Shown piece by piece: positions 42,107-54,350 of a stretch of 64,000 bases of DNA (within the stretch, counting starts at the first letter, position 1; the number at the start of each line of letters is the position of its first letter). Under the pieces are notes generated by a model. That model was not told where the DNA came from. It did no database searches and saw only the letters and a program-made list of their open reading frames with translations. The DNA is from Hygrocybe punicea (lineage: Eukaryota; Basidiomycota; Agaricomycetes; Agaricales; Hygrophoraceae): positions 4,953,590 to 5,017,589 of the forward strand of contig OY744471.1 of NCBI GenBank assembly GCA_963556145.1. Direction: 5' to 3'. The position numbers and the translations under genes were made by a program.

Positions 42107-43099
42107 TCAGTGACGCGCAAACAAGAAGGCGGCTTGCAGAGTTGGGTGTTTGCGGATGTAGATCTGCCAAGCGTCGGAAGCCCAACGGCTGATGCATTGG
42201 ATCAGGTAAGGCGGAACACCAGCAGAGGCAAGGTCAGTTGCCCCGCCGGAGCGGAGAGAGTGGCCACCGATGGACGGGTCCGGAAAATGGGAGTGCAAGC
42301 GGCAGAGGAACCAAGAATGGGTGGGGAGAGAGCCATCTGAGCGGAGAAAAAGTTCAGCATGGAAGGGGAAAAGCTGGTCATGCAACTCGAGGTAACGGGT
42401 GAACAGGAGCAGAGGGTTGTCTGGAGTCGTAGTATGGTGGAGCAGAACATGGGAACCTTCAAAGAAACGGTCCGCCTTGTGGCCCGGAAGGAAGAAATCG
42501 AAGGAGTGCTCATGGAGGGTTACCGACCCACGCATAACGACCTTGCGGTAGTCTTGGAGATGAAGTGCATCCAGCCAAACAAGTTCACCGAGGCGGAGAA
42601 GGCCATGGAAAGCCGTTGAGGTCAGAGCAACAAAGAGGGCATCGTCATGAGAGGGGTGGGCAAGGTAAGAGGTGCAGAGGGAGGAGAGCTCAGTCTGGGA
42701 GAGGGCACGTTTGCGGGTGATGGCTGTCGAGCGGAGCTTCTTGCAACCTGCAAGCGTTTTTGAAACGAGGTGGTGGTGACGGAGAGCACGGACGTCTGGG
42801 TAGAATGGTTCGAGTTGGTTGCAGATACCGGAGAGGTAGTTGTCAACAGATTGGGGTTTGATATGGAAACACATGTACACTATGTAGAAACTGAAGGTGT
42901 TGGCTGTCGGTGCCGGGGAGAAACAAAGGTAAGATTTGAGAGCGGAAGAATATGCAGCGGCCATACTGGGTTCGATAGCACAACCCATCGCAATTGCCCA
43001 TTCATGTTGCAACAGTGAGATCAGCCAAGGTTCCCAATGGGGTTGCCTGGCTGAACGGGTCGTTGTGTTCATAGCAGTACTGCCCCCAGCGGAAGACAA
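42107..43099 (-). CDS. Tyrosine recombinase of a DIRS-like retrotransposon
   Basis: A 330-residue enzyme that would integrate the circular cDNA by site-specific recombination. The core tetrad is visible: Arg in AFHGLLRLGELVWLD, the His-x-x-Arg box in GGHSLRSGGAT, Trp/His position in SRWASD, and the nucleophile Tyr in WQIYIRKHP, followed by a short tail. An N-terminal SAM-like core-binding domain precedes it (SYLCFSPAPTANTFSFYIVY region). The frame is uninterrupted and overlaps the end of the RT frame by 31 nt. An active enzyme is plausible, though the element upstream has a nonsense codon. Confidence 0.88.
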   Translation of the reverse strand: MSSAGGSTAMNTTTRSARQPHWEPWLISLLQHEWAIAMGCAIEPSMAAAYSSALKSYLCFSPAPTANTFSFYIVYMCFHIKPQSVDNYLSGICNQLEPFYPDVRALRHHHLVSKTLAGCKKLRSTAITRKRALSQTELSSLCTSYLAHPSHDDALFVALTSTAFHGLLRLGELVWLDALHLQDYRKVVMRGSVTLHEHSFDFFLPGHKADRFFEGSHVLLHHTTTPDNPLLLFTRYLELHDQLFPFHAELFLRSDGSLPTHSWFLCRLHSHFPDPSIGGHSLRSGGATDLASAGVPPYLIQCISRWASDAWQIYIRKHPTLQAAFLFARH

Positions 43100-45016
43100 G
43101 GGGGTTCAAAGGAGACAATGCGCATCATAGGCGCAACGTAGTGGATGACATTGTTGCGGCCACGTGAGAGTGCATCCGTGATGACATTGTCGGTACCAGG
43201 TATGTGGAAGACGCGGAACTGAACATTGAAGCAGATGGAGAGGTCGACGGCAGCCATTAGAATGGGGTTGTGGGAGGGTTGGGCACGCAGAGGGTTGAAG
43301 ATGACGACAGTGTTGGAGTTGTCGGTAAAGAGGGCAACGCGGGAAGGGAGGGCACGGATGTTGACGAGGGTGTAGTGAAGCGCGGAGAGAATGGCAAGGG
43401 CCTCGAGATAAAAAATCCGGTTATCTGGCATGTTGAAAAGACACTGGTGACCGTTAATGAGTCGCAGGGACCAGAAACCCATCTCCGTTAGGCATGCATC
43501 CGAAAACAAGGTAAAGTTGGCATTGGAGGATGACCACACAACAGAGGAAAGGAGATGGACACCGGTGGAGGCCTCGACGTGTGCCACAATCCAGGAGAGT
43601 TCGTGGACGACGGCGGAGTTCACCCAGAGGCGCTCATGGGGAATGGACTTCCCAGTCATTTTGTGGTAGAGGGAGGACAGGCCAGGCTGTAGGAGGGGGT
43701 AAATGTTGAGGGCCCAGTTGACCCAGCCTGCCATACGTTGAAAATCATGTAAGGGGTACTGGCAGCCAGGAGTTGCAAAGGTATGCAGTGCCGCCAGAAG
43801 CTCCACCTGGCGGTCGGGTGGCATAGTGATGGTGAGGGCATTGGGATCCACCTGGAAGCCAATAATCATGAGCGACTCCCCCCATTCCTGCTTCTTTTCC
43901 TCATGCAGAATGCCGAGGTCATCCCACAGGCCAAGTAAGTGGACCTGCTTGGTTAGCATGTATTTGTTGTACGGGCCGTACCATGCGAGTTCGTCAGTGA
44001 ATTCCCAAGAAAAATTGTCGTCCACATAAGTGAAGAGGTCCAGGAGTAGGAGAATGTAGATGGCGATCCAGGTGACAAGGCAGGCGAAGGAACCGAAAAT
44101 GCATCCGCTGGCACCATTGCCAAAATGGTTGCAACAATTCACGAAACATTCAGACTCGAACATTATCACCTGGCGTAGTTGCCACCGTGGGGCCATTGGC
44201 ATCAGGCGGTAGGCATGCAACATATCAGACTTGAAAACAATGAGACGACGTGAGGGGTGGTCTGCGTGCACACGACACAAGGCGGATCCAAGTTGATGTA
44301 AGTTGTCCATTCGCACGAAACGGTCCTCCTTGGGAATCAAGGAGTTCTGCGAATAGAGTTCAGTGCTCTGGTCGACAACCATATGGAGCTTCAAAGAGTG
44401 GGGCTTCAGTATCACCCCAAGCAGCATGCTGTACATCCCGGGAAGGAGGTCGTGGCCGAAGGAGGGTGAAAGCTGCCCGAGCGTGACCTCTGTGTCACGC
44501 TGTTCCAACAGGAAGGCGTGGTGGGAAGGGTCCGAGATTGGTCAATGCGAGTTGTCCCAGGTCGTTGGGTAGTTGAGGTCAGAAGTGCATGCCCAAGGCC
44601 AGAAGCCGGTGCGTAAGGCATTGCACATGGAGTCCACAAAGGGACAATTGGGGTGCGAGGCGAGATAACTCGCAAAAACATCAACACGGATGGGAGTGAC
44701 GATGGTGAAAAGTCCAGGATTGTTTTGGATTGTGGAGATGGCAGTGGTGTTCTGGAGTTTGTTTGCAGGCACCGCAGGCATGGGTGGCTCGTGGAGACTG
44801 GAAAGGGCGACCAAAAGGCATTCCGGTCCATCATTGTCCCAAACAAGGTAGCGAGCGTATTTGGGCCATCGGGACCAAGGATCCGGTTTACTTAGGTGGG
44901 CAGTCGGGTGCCCTGTGTGCAGTAGAATGGCACTTGGAGCAATGGTGGACGTAATTGCACTTGCTGGCAGAGTTCGGGCACTTGTTGTCATTCCAGCGGT
45001 GGCACGCATCCCGTCA
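43069..45016 (-). pseudogene. DIRS-like reverse transcriptase and RNase H, one nonsense codon
   Basis: The same frame runs from about 45016 to 43069 and is broken once, by TGA at 44542-44544. The upstream part has NCPFVDSMCNALRTGFWPWA. The downstream part has the DIRS RT core, with IVFKSDMLHAYRLMPMAPRW, GSFACLVTWIAIYILLLLDL and FTYVDDNFSW (catalytic YVDD intact), then RNase H with LFSDACLTEMGFWS and ALFTDNSNTVV and the terminal phrase DNVITDALSRGR. The stop probably arose from CGA by a C-to-T change at a CG site. Confidence 0.85.
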
Positions 45017-46092
45017 TCAAGTTTGCGGGGGGATTCCGGGTGCTCGTTGAGATTCGTGTTGTCTATCCCAAGAGTGGATCCAGTGGAGTTGCAAATCTGC
45101 GAATTCGTGTGCATCGGTAAGGAGGAGATTCCAGTGTTGAGCGATGCGGATGTGGATGCCTTTGTCGAGGGAGATGACACGTTGGTGTTGATCTGCTGGA
45201 AGGGCGGCGAAGAGCCTGGAAACGTACTGCCAGAAATGCTGTAGTTCAGACTCTCGCTGCGGGAAGATGAAGGTGGTGGCCTCAATGGTTGGTTCCCAAG
45301 CGGTGATCCATTCACTATGGGAGGTGATGGTCTTGGCAGGGGACGAAGGCCCGAGTGAGATTTCAAATGAACTGACCTGTTCCTTGCATGAGTTCCCAGT
45401 GGATGTAGTGAAGAGTCTGGAGAGGATGTGATCAAGGTCGATGGCCCGCCCGGAGACGAGGCTGGTCCACTCGGACTGAGGGAACTGGGGGCACAAAGCT
45501 GAGTTGAGAATGGAAGCGACGGTGAGTTTGATATCTCGTGAGAAGTTGTCGAGAAGGGTACACGTTTCATGTAAGGACAGATGGAGGAGCAATGGATGGA
45601 GAGATTCTTGGATGACCCACGGGAAAAGAGTGATATCAATGTGCCGTTTCATAGGACTAGGTTGCTCATCGGCATCGTTGAGGGACTTGCTGGCTCCATG
45701 TTTAGCTGGTTGAATCAGGACAAGCCTGTCTTCCCCACGGCTGTCCCTGGGTTCCGCCTCCTGGTCTCCATCGCCATAACTGATGTTGATAAGCCGATTG
45801 AGTGTGTTTGAATGGTCAGATCCGCCCTATGGTATCTTGTCATAGCTGTCAAGCATCCAGCAATAGGCTCTGAAAGCCTGGTGATTAATGGTATCACCTT
45901 CGTGGATGGCCCCAAAGGTACCATGGAGGTGAGTTCCAGGATGGCCATGGGCTTGCCAACCTTGCCTGCACGGTAATCCTCGGTGACCTTGACACATATG
46001 TCCCTAACCGTTGGCTCAAAGGTCATTTCCAGGTCGAAGGACGTCACCTGGGTTTGACTTTGTGCCTCGTTGTTGTTCTCATTTTGAGGCAT
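44900..46092 (-). pseudogene. DIRS-like Gag region
   Basis: Upstream minus-strand frames of the same element. 45715-46092 (125 codons) starts MPQNENNNEAQSQTQ. 45017-45652 (211 codons) has the pattern SLDKGIHIRIAQHWNLLLTD, FADLQLHWIHSWD that I associate with gags of this element type. Further on, in another frame, is a Cys/His cluster (CPNSASKCNYVHHCSKC with HSTAH) near 44950, a zinc-finger nucleocapsid. Frame changes suggest decay, or an intron near 45000. Confidence 0.65.
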
Positions 46093-46099
46093 TCAGATG

Positions 46100-47089
46100 A
46101 TGATGTAACGAAGTTAAATTGCGAGAAACCAAAAAACTAGGGTCTACAAGGAATCAGGAGGATCAAGAAGAGAAAAGATGAAGAACATACTTGGGAGGAG
46201 ATGAGAGCGTTGGTGATAGCAAAGTCTCCTCCAGAGTAAATAAGTAAAATGAAGTGAAACCGCGATGTGGGAAAGCGGGTAGAAACCCCGGGGTGAAACT
46301 CGAGGAAAGGAGAGGTGCAAGGGCTCTTGATTGCAGAGGGCAAGTGCAGTCCGTACGAGTCGTGAACCATAATGTCGGGCATGATTAGACTACAATAAAG
46401 TAAACTTTAAATTCAGTTAATCTATTTGGCTCCCCGGGGAGCTGCTTACAAATATCCTTTTTGGGGAGGGGAGCTAGGGTCCACGTAGCTCCCCCATTAT
46501 TGAATCAGGCATGTATGTTACAATACTTACATCTTGATCCGACGACTGGACTAGTGCAAGATATGTAGGTGGCTGCAAGTAAAGTTCAGGGACCCGCACA
46601 TAATGCACCACCCCCAATATACTACCAATGAGGATGAGCTGCCAGGAAGGGTGCTCCCTGTATGTGAGTCCCTTGTGCATCTACATACACTCTCGGTATA
46701 AATCTCATCAATATTATTCCTGTGGCCAAGTCTCACTCGACAATGTGGGGCCCTAGCAAATGACAACAGCAACAATCACCACCAAGGCCCTAGCAAATGG
46801 CAACAGCAATGATCACCACCACCAAGGGATGAGGAGGCCAATGCCGACATCAATCACCATCACCTTTATCACTGCTACCACCACTTTAGCCACTATCACC
46901 ACCTTCGCGCCACATCATCGCCACCCATGGCCATGAAGATGACAAGGGAGAATGAGGCCAGGAGGCAGCGCACCCACCTACAACTGAGGTACTTTCCCAG
47001 AACTCTTTCCAAGATGTACTAACTGCTTGTGACTGCGACCACAACCACAACCCAGACTGGGACAACAAAATGAATTCTGTCCAGTACTG
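46100..47089. other. Repeat-like stretch between the DIRS element and the WD40 relic
   Basis: No gene is seen. A perfect 14-bp palindrome GCTCCCCGGGGAGC is at 46429-46442, and a hairpin with GGGGAGCTA arms at about 46467-46494. From 46740 onward CCA-rich simple repeats dominate. The right-hand end of the DIRS-like element should lie near 46390 but was not resolved. Confidence 0.45.
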
Positions 47090-47298
47090 GGACAATACAC
47101 ACATATGGGATATCAAGACTGGCCAGATCGCAGCTGGCCCCTTTGAAGACCACACAGTTTTGTCTTGTATTTGCCAGATGGTTCTGCTGATGGGATGGTG
47201 CACGATTGGGATGTCGAGACTGGCCAGATCATAGCTGGTTCCCTCGAAGGCCACACCAATTCTGTCAAGTCAGTTGAATATTCGCCTGTGTGGTGAGG
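47090..47298 (+). pseudogene. WD40-repeat fragment
   Basis: Two degenerate WD40 blades. The first frame reads HIWDIKTGQIAAG, F and EDHT. After a frame change comes LPDGSADGMVHDWDVETGQI, then SLEGHTNSVKSVEYSP, which ends at a stop. This GHT...SPDG...WD pattern is typical of large agaricomycete WD40 or NACHT-WD40 proteins. There is no start and no continuation, so it is a relic. Confidence 0.65.
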
Positions 47299-47849
47299 AC
47301 TGTGAGGGCATCAACCACCTAGATGGCAAAATGCTGATGCCCACCAACTGGGCAAGTGACGAGGATGGGCAATGATGAGTGAGAACAAGTGGGCAGCAAC
47401 AACAAGAGGAACGAGGACGAGAAGTCCCCACCCTCTTCATGCTGTACAGCTCCCCTGCCTCCCCAAGTCAAACCACTACCTTGTGAACACGTACGGCCAT
47501 GTCAATTGACGCGTGCATGGCGTTTGTGAGGTGTCCAGGATGCCCACCCAGAACCCAGTACAAATGGGTCTGAACACCTACAAACCCAACCCTACAGGTT
47601 CAAGTGCAGGTGTGGCAAACGGCTGGACTGAACTGAACCATGGACAGCATGTGTACTTGTTTTTGCTAGAGTTCAAGGGCTAAGCTGGACCTATTGTGGC
47701 CATCATTGCAAGGAAATCTCATGTACTTATATTTCGAGTCATATCATGATGCATGCACTTATTATTGACATGAAGGACTGATTCGAAGAGTTACATACAC
47801 TACGTCAATACTGGCAGTTCGATTTGTTGTACATAAGCAGGCTCATGGG
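47299..47849. other. Unassigned stretch
   Basis: No gene. It contains one copy of the dispersed palindrome (47479-47531) next to GGTTCA-rich sequence like that of the hAT-type elements, so it is probably the edge of another such element. Confidence 0.45.
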
Positions 47850-50060
47850 TTACGCTTTCTTGCTACAAGTTGTTGCATAATGACCACATTGCCCACACTT
47901 TGAGCACTTGCAGCACCCTGGGCCATCACCTTTGGTGAACTTAACCTTCTTGCCACCCCGATCTCCTTCAACAGCAGAGGCAAGTCGCTTCTTTCAGGGG
48001 TGACCTTCAGTTCAAATTGAACAAGGAGGTAAGATTGCTGGACCTGCCGCAGCATTCCATTGCTCACTGCTCATCACAGCTTAGTCTCAAATAAGTAAAT
48101 GTCAAGATGACATACATCATGGCTTCGAGATCACCATTTAAACTCTGCAGATCGGCCTCCATATTGACATGTTGTAAAACACCCTGGAATTTCGAGATGG
48201 CTTGATGGTGGATGACCTTCAGAGGTAAAGTTCAAGTGGTGGGCAGGGGCAAAGAATGTCTGTGAAATGGAGGTACCATTGCTGAGTCGTCTTGACCACC
48301 ATGACCAATCATCACAGCCTTAGTCATCATGATATCAAAATTCAGGTTTGCGAGCCACCTGTGAATGCGGTTAGACATGGTCAGTGCTTCGTGGAATCAC
48401 TGACCTCTTGTTGAACAAGCCTAGGTGGAATTTGGCAGGTGACTTTGAGATTCAGAGTATGGCATAAAAGTGGCGACACGGTGTAGTAGTGGGTAGTGCC
48501 CCACTACTACTAGTAGATCACGTGAGTGTTCCCATGTTCCGTAGGATTACCTTTTGTGTAGATAGCTTATGAGACTTCAGCTTGTCACACCACCTGAGAC
48601 CACTGAGGCACCCAGTAGGGACCCTAGTCCCTACTACAATGGAATGCCAAGGCTCGTTCCCGTCATGCAGTCACACACAAAGTGGCCATTTGCAAGTACA
48701 GTGAGATAATGAGAGGCCAATGTTGCATAGTGATCAACCCAGAACAGTGCCATGCAATCGCAGCCACATTCCAGTATCAACTCCAGGAGATATTTCGCCG
48801 AGATATGAATAGCATCCTCAGTAAAATTGTTGAGGAGATCCTGATGCAACGATTGGATCTTGGCATCTCCAAAAGCATGTGCAATCAAAACATACCTCCA
48901 ATGTAGTGATTACCCATTCTGCCTCATCTGCCGGAACATTGATGGAAGGTGATTCTTGAGTATTGGTCACAGCACACTGCAAATTGGTTAGCTCCGACGA
49001 ATGCAAAAGACAGGTGTACAAACCCAATTTTCTTCACCAGGAGGACGAGAAATGGCACTTGCATTGTAGTACAGAGACTGTGACATCTGGTTGTACGATT
49101 TCTGAACGACATATTCATAGTAGCTCCAAAGGTTGTGTGAAAAGGAGAACAGTCTGAGAAGGATGATCGGGCAGTCTGAGTGACAGCATTAGGTGACTTT
49201 TGACAACAATTCATAAAATGCTTACCTGACGAACACGCAACGCTTCAAGGTCACTCTGAGTATCAGCTCGCTCCATCAAGTGCATTGACAATTCATACAC
49301 AGTTGTCTTGGAGTCACCCAGTAACTTGTTGACCACATTTTCACCCTCTATGCGACCAAAAGTGTGAATGCCACATGTGAAACACATGGCGACATAGGTC
49401 CATGCCCAAGTTTCGCAAGTTGGCCAGAGCTCATTTTGAAGGTACGGTTCCATGGTTGGGAACTTCGCAATGAGGTCCTCCCATGCTCTTTCAAAAGCAG
49501 TTGGTGAAACTGAATAATACACACTCCAAAAGGCCTCATGGAATGATTGCAATAACGGTCCGAGAGTGGAAGCCAATTTCTTGATAACATTGCCATTGAG
49601 GTGGTTGAGACAACATCCATGAAAGGATATTTCTGAGGCTGGACACCTAGAAATGGCCAGCTCTAGTCCCATGTCTGCATCCGAAAAGAAGACATGCTCC
49701 GGACAGGGTGGAAGCACCTCAAACAGGCAATCAAGGGCCCATTGATGCTCATCTGCGGTCTTGCTCATGTGGAGTGAGTAAGTGATATTGCGAGTGACAA
49801 AAAATTGATCAATGACAACAAAGACATTGAGCAGTAAACCATACTTGTTTCGCAACATGGCTATGTCATTAATGATGACATCACTGAATCATTGAGCAAG
49901 GGACACCTGGCGAGGTGACATCCAAAAGATCCTCTGAAATTGGCACATCTCCTCATCAACTTGAACATGAAAGACCCAACGGTGATCCGCATTTTTCAGC
50001 TGCATGAGTTTCTTCACTATTGCAACCAAATCTCCACCTAGCAGTTCCCCTGCATTTCAA
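47850..50060 (-). pseudogene. MULE-type transposase, broken
   Basis: A Mutator-like transposase relic. From 50060 down: VKKLMQLKNADHRWVFHVQV and RIFWMSPRQVSLAQ, then a stop. A 215-codon open block follows (49211-49858), with LLLNVFVVIDQFF, ADEHQWALDCL, VFFSDADMGLELAI (second Asp) and FHGCCLNHLNGNVIKKL of the MULE domain. Downstream, frames around 48634-48900 show HYLTVLANGHFVCDCMTGTS, the first half of a SWIM zinc finger. An LTR-like insertion (48482-48636) cuts the SWIM finger, and its second half, CRHFYAIL, resumes below 48481. The end has a zinc knuckle (CSKCGQCGHYATTC) and a stop at 47850. Terminal repeats were not found. Confidence 0.8.
48482..48636 (+). repeat. Solo-LTR-like insertion in the MULE SWIM finger
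   Basis: A 155-bp repeat starting TGTAGTAGTGGG and ending TCCCTACTA, with a TAGATCACGTGAG core. Flanks CACGG (48477-48481) and CATGG (48637-48641) look like a 5-bp TSD with one transition. Removing it restores the SWIM motif, which supports the boundaries. Confidence 0.7.
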
Positions 50061-50889
50061 GCACTTCTCCTTGCACCATCAAGAATGTTTGCCACTTGGT
50101 GCACAGTGAGAGGATGGTCAGGGAACCGACCGGACAACAGTGAGTGAATGTTGGACCTTGACAACGATTTGATGGCTACGAGGTCACAAATGAAGTCCTT
50201 CTGTGCTTGGGATGGTGGGTTGTATATCGGGAGGTGATCATTGTGGGGGCTGGGTGGTTATGAACCAGGTTCACAGATGTGAGATAATAGAGTCCTGCAG
50301 CCGAAAGCCGGATGTTGATGCAAGCCATGCATGAGTGCCACTTGGTTTTGCCATGTCAATAGTCTGTAGGATCGAGAGTCTTGCCAGACTTAGGTTAATG
50401 CTGAGAGGTGGAAGAACACCTAAGGTGAAGTTGTTTGACCTTCCCTGAAGAGTCGTAAGGTGAGAAATGAATGCTTCCAAGCAAGAGAATGCTCATAAAG
50501 AGCTTACCATCTCTGCTGCATTCACTTTCACCCTTTTTCCACTCATATCCACGATGATGCTCATAGTCGTACACAAAATGTACAATGTCCCGCCTTGAAG
50601 AACATTCCAATTTTTGGTCGCTGGGGATCCAGAGGAGCACCTGGGGACTTGTGTGTGGAATCACTCTAAGATTGCGGTACTGTGGGACAAACTTTGCTGA
50701 TTGATGGTCAGGCGTATGGTAGCCATCATCTGGATCAGATGCGGATCCTGAATGCGTTTCTTGAGCATCTGAATCAACTGAAGGTGCTCAGAGGTGAGGA
50801 ACACCTTGCACCGGTGCCAGCGAGGGAGTGGACTGCAATCAGGTCAGAACTTTCCAGTGACAGATCTCAATGAAACTGACTGACCACGG
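50061..50889. other. Upstream part of the MULE relic
   Basis: Minus-strand frames (for example 50395-50664 with CSSRRDIVHFVYDYEHH) may belong to the N-terminal half of the MULE or to an accessory gene. Frames are broken and I make no firm call. Confidence 0.35.
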
Positions 50890-51673
50890 TGTAGAGGGTC
50901 CTCGACCCTCTGAGGCTGTAAACTCAATATCTCATGAATCCACTTGAACCCGACATCCCTAGCGATCCATGCTCAAACCTGACATAACCCGATGCATACT
51001 GACTAGCACGGCCATTCGCGTACAGGGTTGGTACAACTCCTAAACTCACGGAATCCCAATTATTGCAGACGGATCTCATCAGACTCGATTCCTGACTTTG
51101 GACTTGCCTTATATACACATCCCCTCGTCCTTTCGGAGATATGTATGAATCTTTAGATCTTTTTCTTGGATATTCACTTTCCCCTCCATTTTCCTGTCAT
51201 TGTCGCATCGCAACCCACTTATCATTTCCCCATTTCCATTCCCCATTGTTCCCTCTCATCGGCCAAGGACTCTTGTCCAAATCTAGATAGAGATTTTTGT
51301 AGTATAAAAACAGTGCCCAAGCGCCGTGTCATAATAAGAAACCAGTCTCCCCATTTCCCCTCACTCAGAGTTAGTCTCTCAGTAAAATCCATTGCTCATA
51401 CTACTTGTCAGTTCCCTTGACACTCTCCCCATCATTCTACCATCCCTATTCCTACATCCCTCGTCACCCGACACCCAACCCACTGTACCTGACATTGTCA
51501 GCTTCGTCAACTTTGACTGGTCTTGATATATTTCAGTAGTTTTACTCAGCGGCTTTCTACCATTTATCTCTTATCATTTTACTGAAGCTTGCTAGACTAT
51601 TCCTTGTCACTTTTACACTGACACCCCCAGGCTAGGATCATAGTTCCGCAGCCACCCTGACCTCGCCACTACA
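50890..51673 (+). repeat. 5' LTR of the older Gypsy element
   Basis: 784 bp, with a TATAAAA box at 51303-51309 followed by the probable transcript start. Confidence 0.9.
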
Positions 51674-51889
51674 TCTGGAGCTCACCGCAAGGAGTAGTTT
51701 AGCACCACCATAGCTTCCTCATCCTGTATTCCCCCCTCTGACTGTCATCTTCGAGACCTTCCTTGAAGAACCCTTCAACAAGAACTTTCTCTAGCCGCCT
51801 TCAACCCGACAATCAACGACGACTTCTTCCAACTAGTACTTGATCACCTCGCTTGACATAACAATCTACCGGTCATCTCAGGGTCGAAT

Positions 51890-53403
51890 ATGCCCTTATA
51901 TCTCTCATCTGACAGTCTCGAATCGGTCGATATACCAATTATTATGATAACACCCAACTCATCCAATCTTAGTTCCACACCCGCATCACCTATGTCCCCA
52001 ACCTTGACTTTGTTAGAACCTCCATCCACGTCTTCACTCTCGATATCGAAAACTTCATCCTCATCCTCATCACCATCCTCGTCTTCGCCCACACCATCAT
52101 CGTCCATGTTACCTGACCCACCCATCATACACCCAACAACCACTTCATCAACATCTCAGCCCATTCTGATTCCAACAATGACTTCAACCGCTGGATCCTC
52201 AACCGCTCCCCACGCCACCGCTCCCCATGTAACACCACAACAAATGCCCACTCACGGTCATTCCACGGCACCGACCTTTGATGGGAACCCACTCAACATA
52301 AACCGCTTCTTCAAAGAAGTCGAGCTACTTGCTGCCAATGCTGGCCTTGACGATGCAGGCCACATTAAACATAGCTTGCGCTACACGTCCCTTAGCGACT
52401 ATGAGCTTTGGGCTAGTCTGCGTAGCGCGACCGGCACCAATTATGCAACATTCAAAAGGAGCGTACTCATGCTATACCTGGGCACAGAAGACAATCATCG
52501 GTACACGATGGCGGATCTCGACTGTCTTACACATACCTAAACCAGTTATGGCATCCATACTCGTGCCGAACTTGGCAAATATTACCGTGAGTTCATCCCG
52601 ATTTCAGGGTACCTTTTAGACAAAGGTCAGATCTCTCCTCGAGAATGCAACATCATGTATGAGAACAGCTTCCATGCCGAGCTCAAAAAGGATATCAAAA
52701 CCCGTCTACAATACCAGAAACCGAACCATTTCCATAGCGACTATTACGACTTCCAGGACTTCCATAACTGCACCCACTTCCTGTTGGCTGGAACCGCAGC
52801 TGAACCGTCCACTGTCTCTCGTCTTTCGTCAACGTCGCCCAACACTGGAAAGCCAGATTTTTAGAAGTCGAGGACCCGGAGATACCTCTCGGGAAGGACA
52901 CACCAGGAGATGAGAAGCCACCACTCGAAAGTGACCACACCTATACCATGAACTATTCTTCCCTTTTGCCGTTTCCCTTAGAAGAGGACTTATGTTTTTC
53001 TATCAATTTAGATTTCTCTTCATCTCAGCCTCAGACTGCCACCCAGTACATCTTTGTGTTGACTGATGTACAAAATCAGATACGTACTACCGATACCCTT
53101 CTCTCCTCTTGTTCTGTCTTTGCTTCCACGTCATCTGTTTCCTCTTCAAATATTTGTAACAGCACCCCTACTGAACACGCTACTTATATCTCATATACAA
53201 CCCCCCCTACCAGGGACCCAAAAGGAGTCGTCACCAAGAAAAAGTATAAAAAGGTAGCCGATCGTATCCACCCAATTTCTACCACTCTTCCCGACGAATA
53301 CCAGATCATACATGAGATCACCAGCGACCCGCTAGCTGATTTACCCACGCTACCAACACATCTGCCCGACTTTACACCTGGCACCTGCTACACCCAGGAA
53401 TGA
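51890..53403 (+). pseudogene. Gag and protease region of the older Gypsy element
   Basis: The open frame 51890-52540 has a Ser/Thr/Pro-rich N-terminus, then a gag domain (TFDGNPLNINRFFKEVELLA, HSLRYTSLSDYELWASL). It stops at 52540 and continues in other frames (52655-52864, 52948-53403). No zinc knuckle or clear protease DSG motif was recognised. Confidence 0.75.
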
Positions 53404-53412
53404 CATGACGCG

Positions 53413-54350
53413 ATGCTGATGAACCTGGATGGATTCCTTTGGCCTGAGGAAGAGAAACTTGGCCACCATATCATTAAAATGCAAGAAGCCACTTTTGCCT
53501 GGAACAAATCCGAGAAAGGGCAATTCAACACGGACTACTTCCCACCAATCCACATTCCCACCGTACCACACAACCCATGGGTCCATAGAAATATCCTGAT
53601 CCCTCCCGGCATCCTCAACAAAGTCATCGGCATCATCAAAGACAAAATTAACGCCAGTACCTATGAACCCTCGAATTTGTCATACTGCTCCTGCTGGTTT
53701 TGCATTTTGAAAAAGGATGGGAAGTCCCTTCGTATCGTCCACAATCTACAGCCCCTTAATGCTGTCATGATCTGTGATCCCGCTGTACTGCCTATGACTG
53801 AGCACCTGGCCGAAGCCTTCGGTGGCCACTCTTGCTACACCTCTTTCGACCTCTTTGTCTCATTCGACCAACACCTCATCCACCCCTCATCTCGGGACTA
53901 TATGACATTTCAATCGCCACTTGGAACACTTCAGCTTACGTGGATCACTATGGGGTACACTAACTCCCCACAGATCTTAGATGGTGACTCCACGTACATC
54001 CTCCGTGACAAAATCCCACACCTTGCCGTTCTGTACATGGACAATATTCCCGTCAAAGGGCCTCCAACCCGCTATGAACAACCTGATGGTACCTATGAGA
54101 CCATTCCCAAGAACCCGGCACTCTGACGTTTCATTTGGGAACACTTCCAAGGTGTCAACCACATCATTCAGCATTTCCACTATGTTGGCGGTACCTTCAA
54201 CAGCAAGAAACTCGAACTCTGTCGACCCTCAGTCATCATTGTTGGCCACTGATGCACATATGAAGGATGAGTAGCTGATGAGTCCAAAGTGCAGAAAATT
54301 CACGATTGGCCAATGCCGACCAACCTCACTGAAGTTCGTGCCTTCCTCGG
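53413..54350 (+). pseudogene. Reverse transcriptase of the older Gypsy element, part 1
   Basis: RT motifs are recognisable: CWFCILKKDGKSLRIVHNLQ, CYTSFDLFVSFDQ, LQLTWITMGYTNSPQI and VLYMDNIPVKGP. The catalytic box has Asn for the second Asp, so it is dead. A stop falls at 54124-54126. The frame then shows FLG before the MITE insertion at 54351. Confidence 0.85.
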
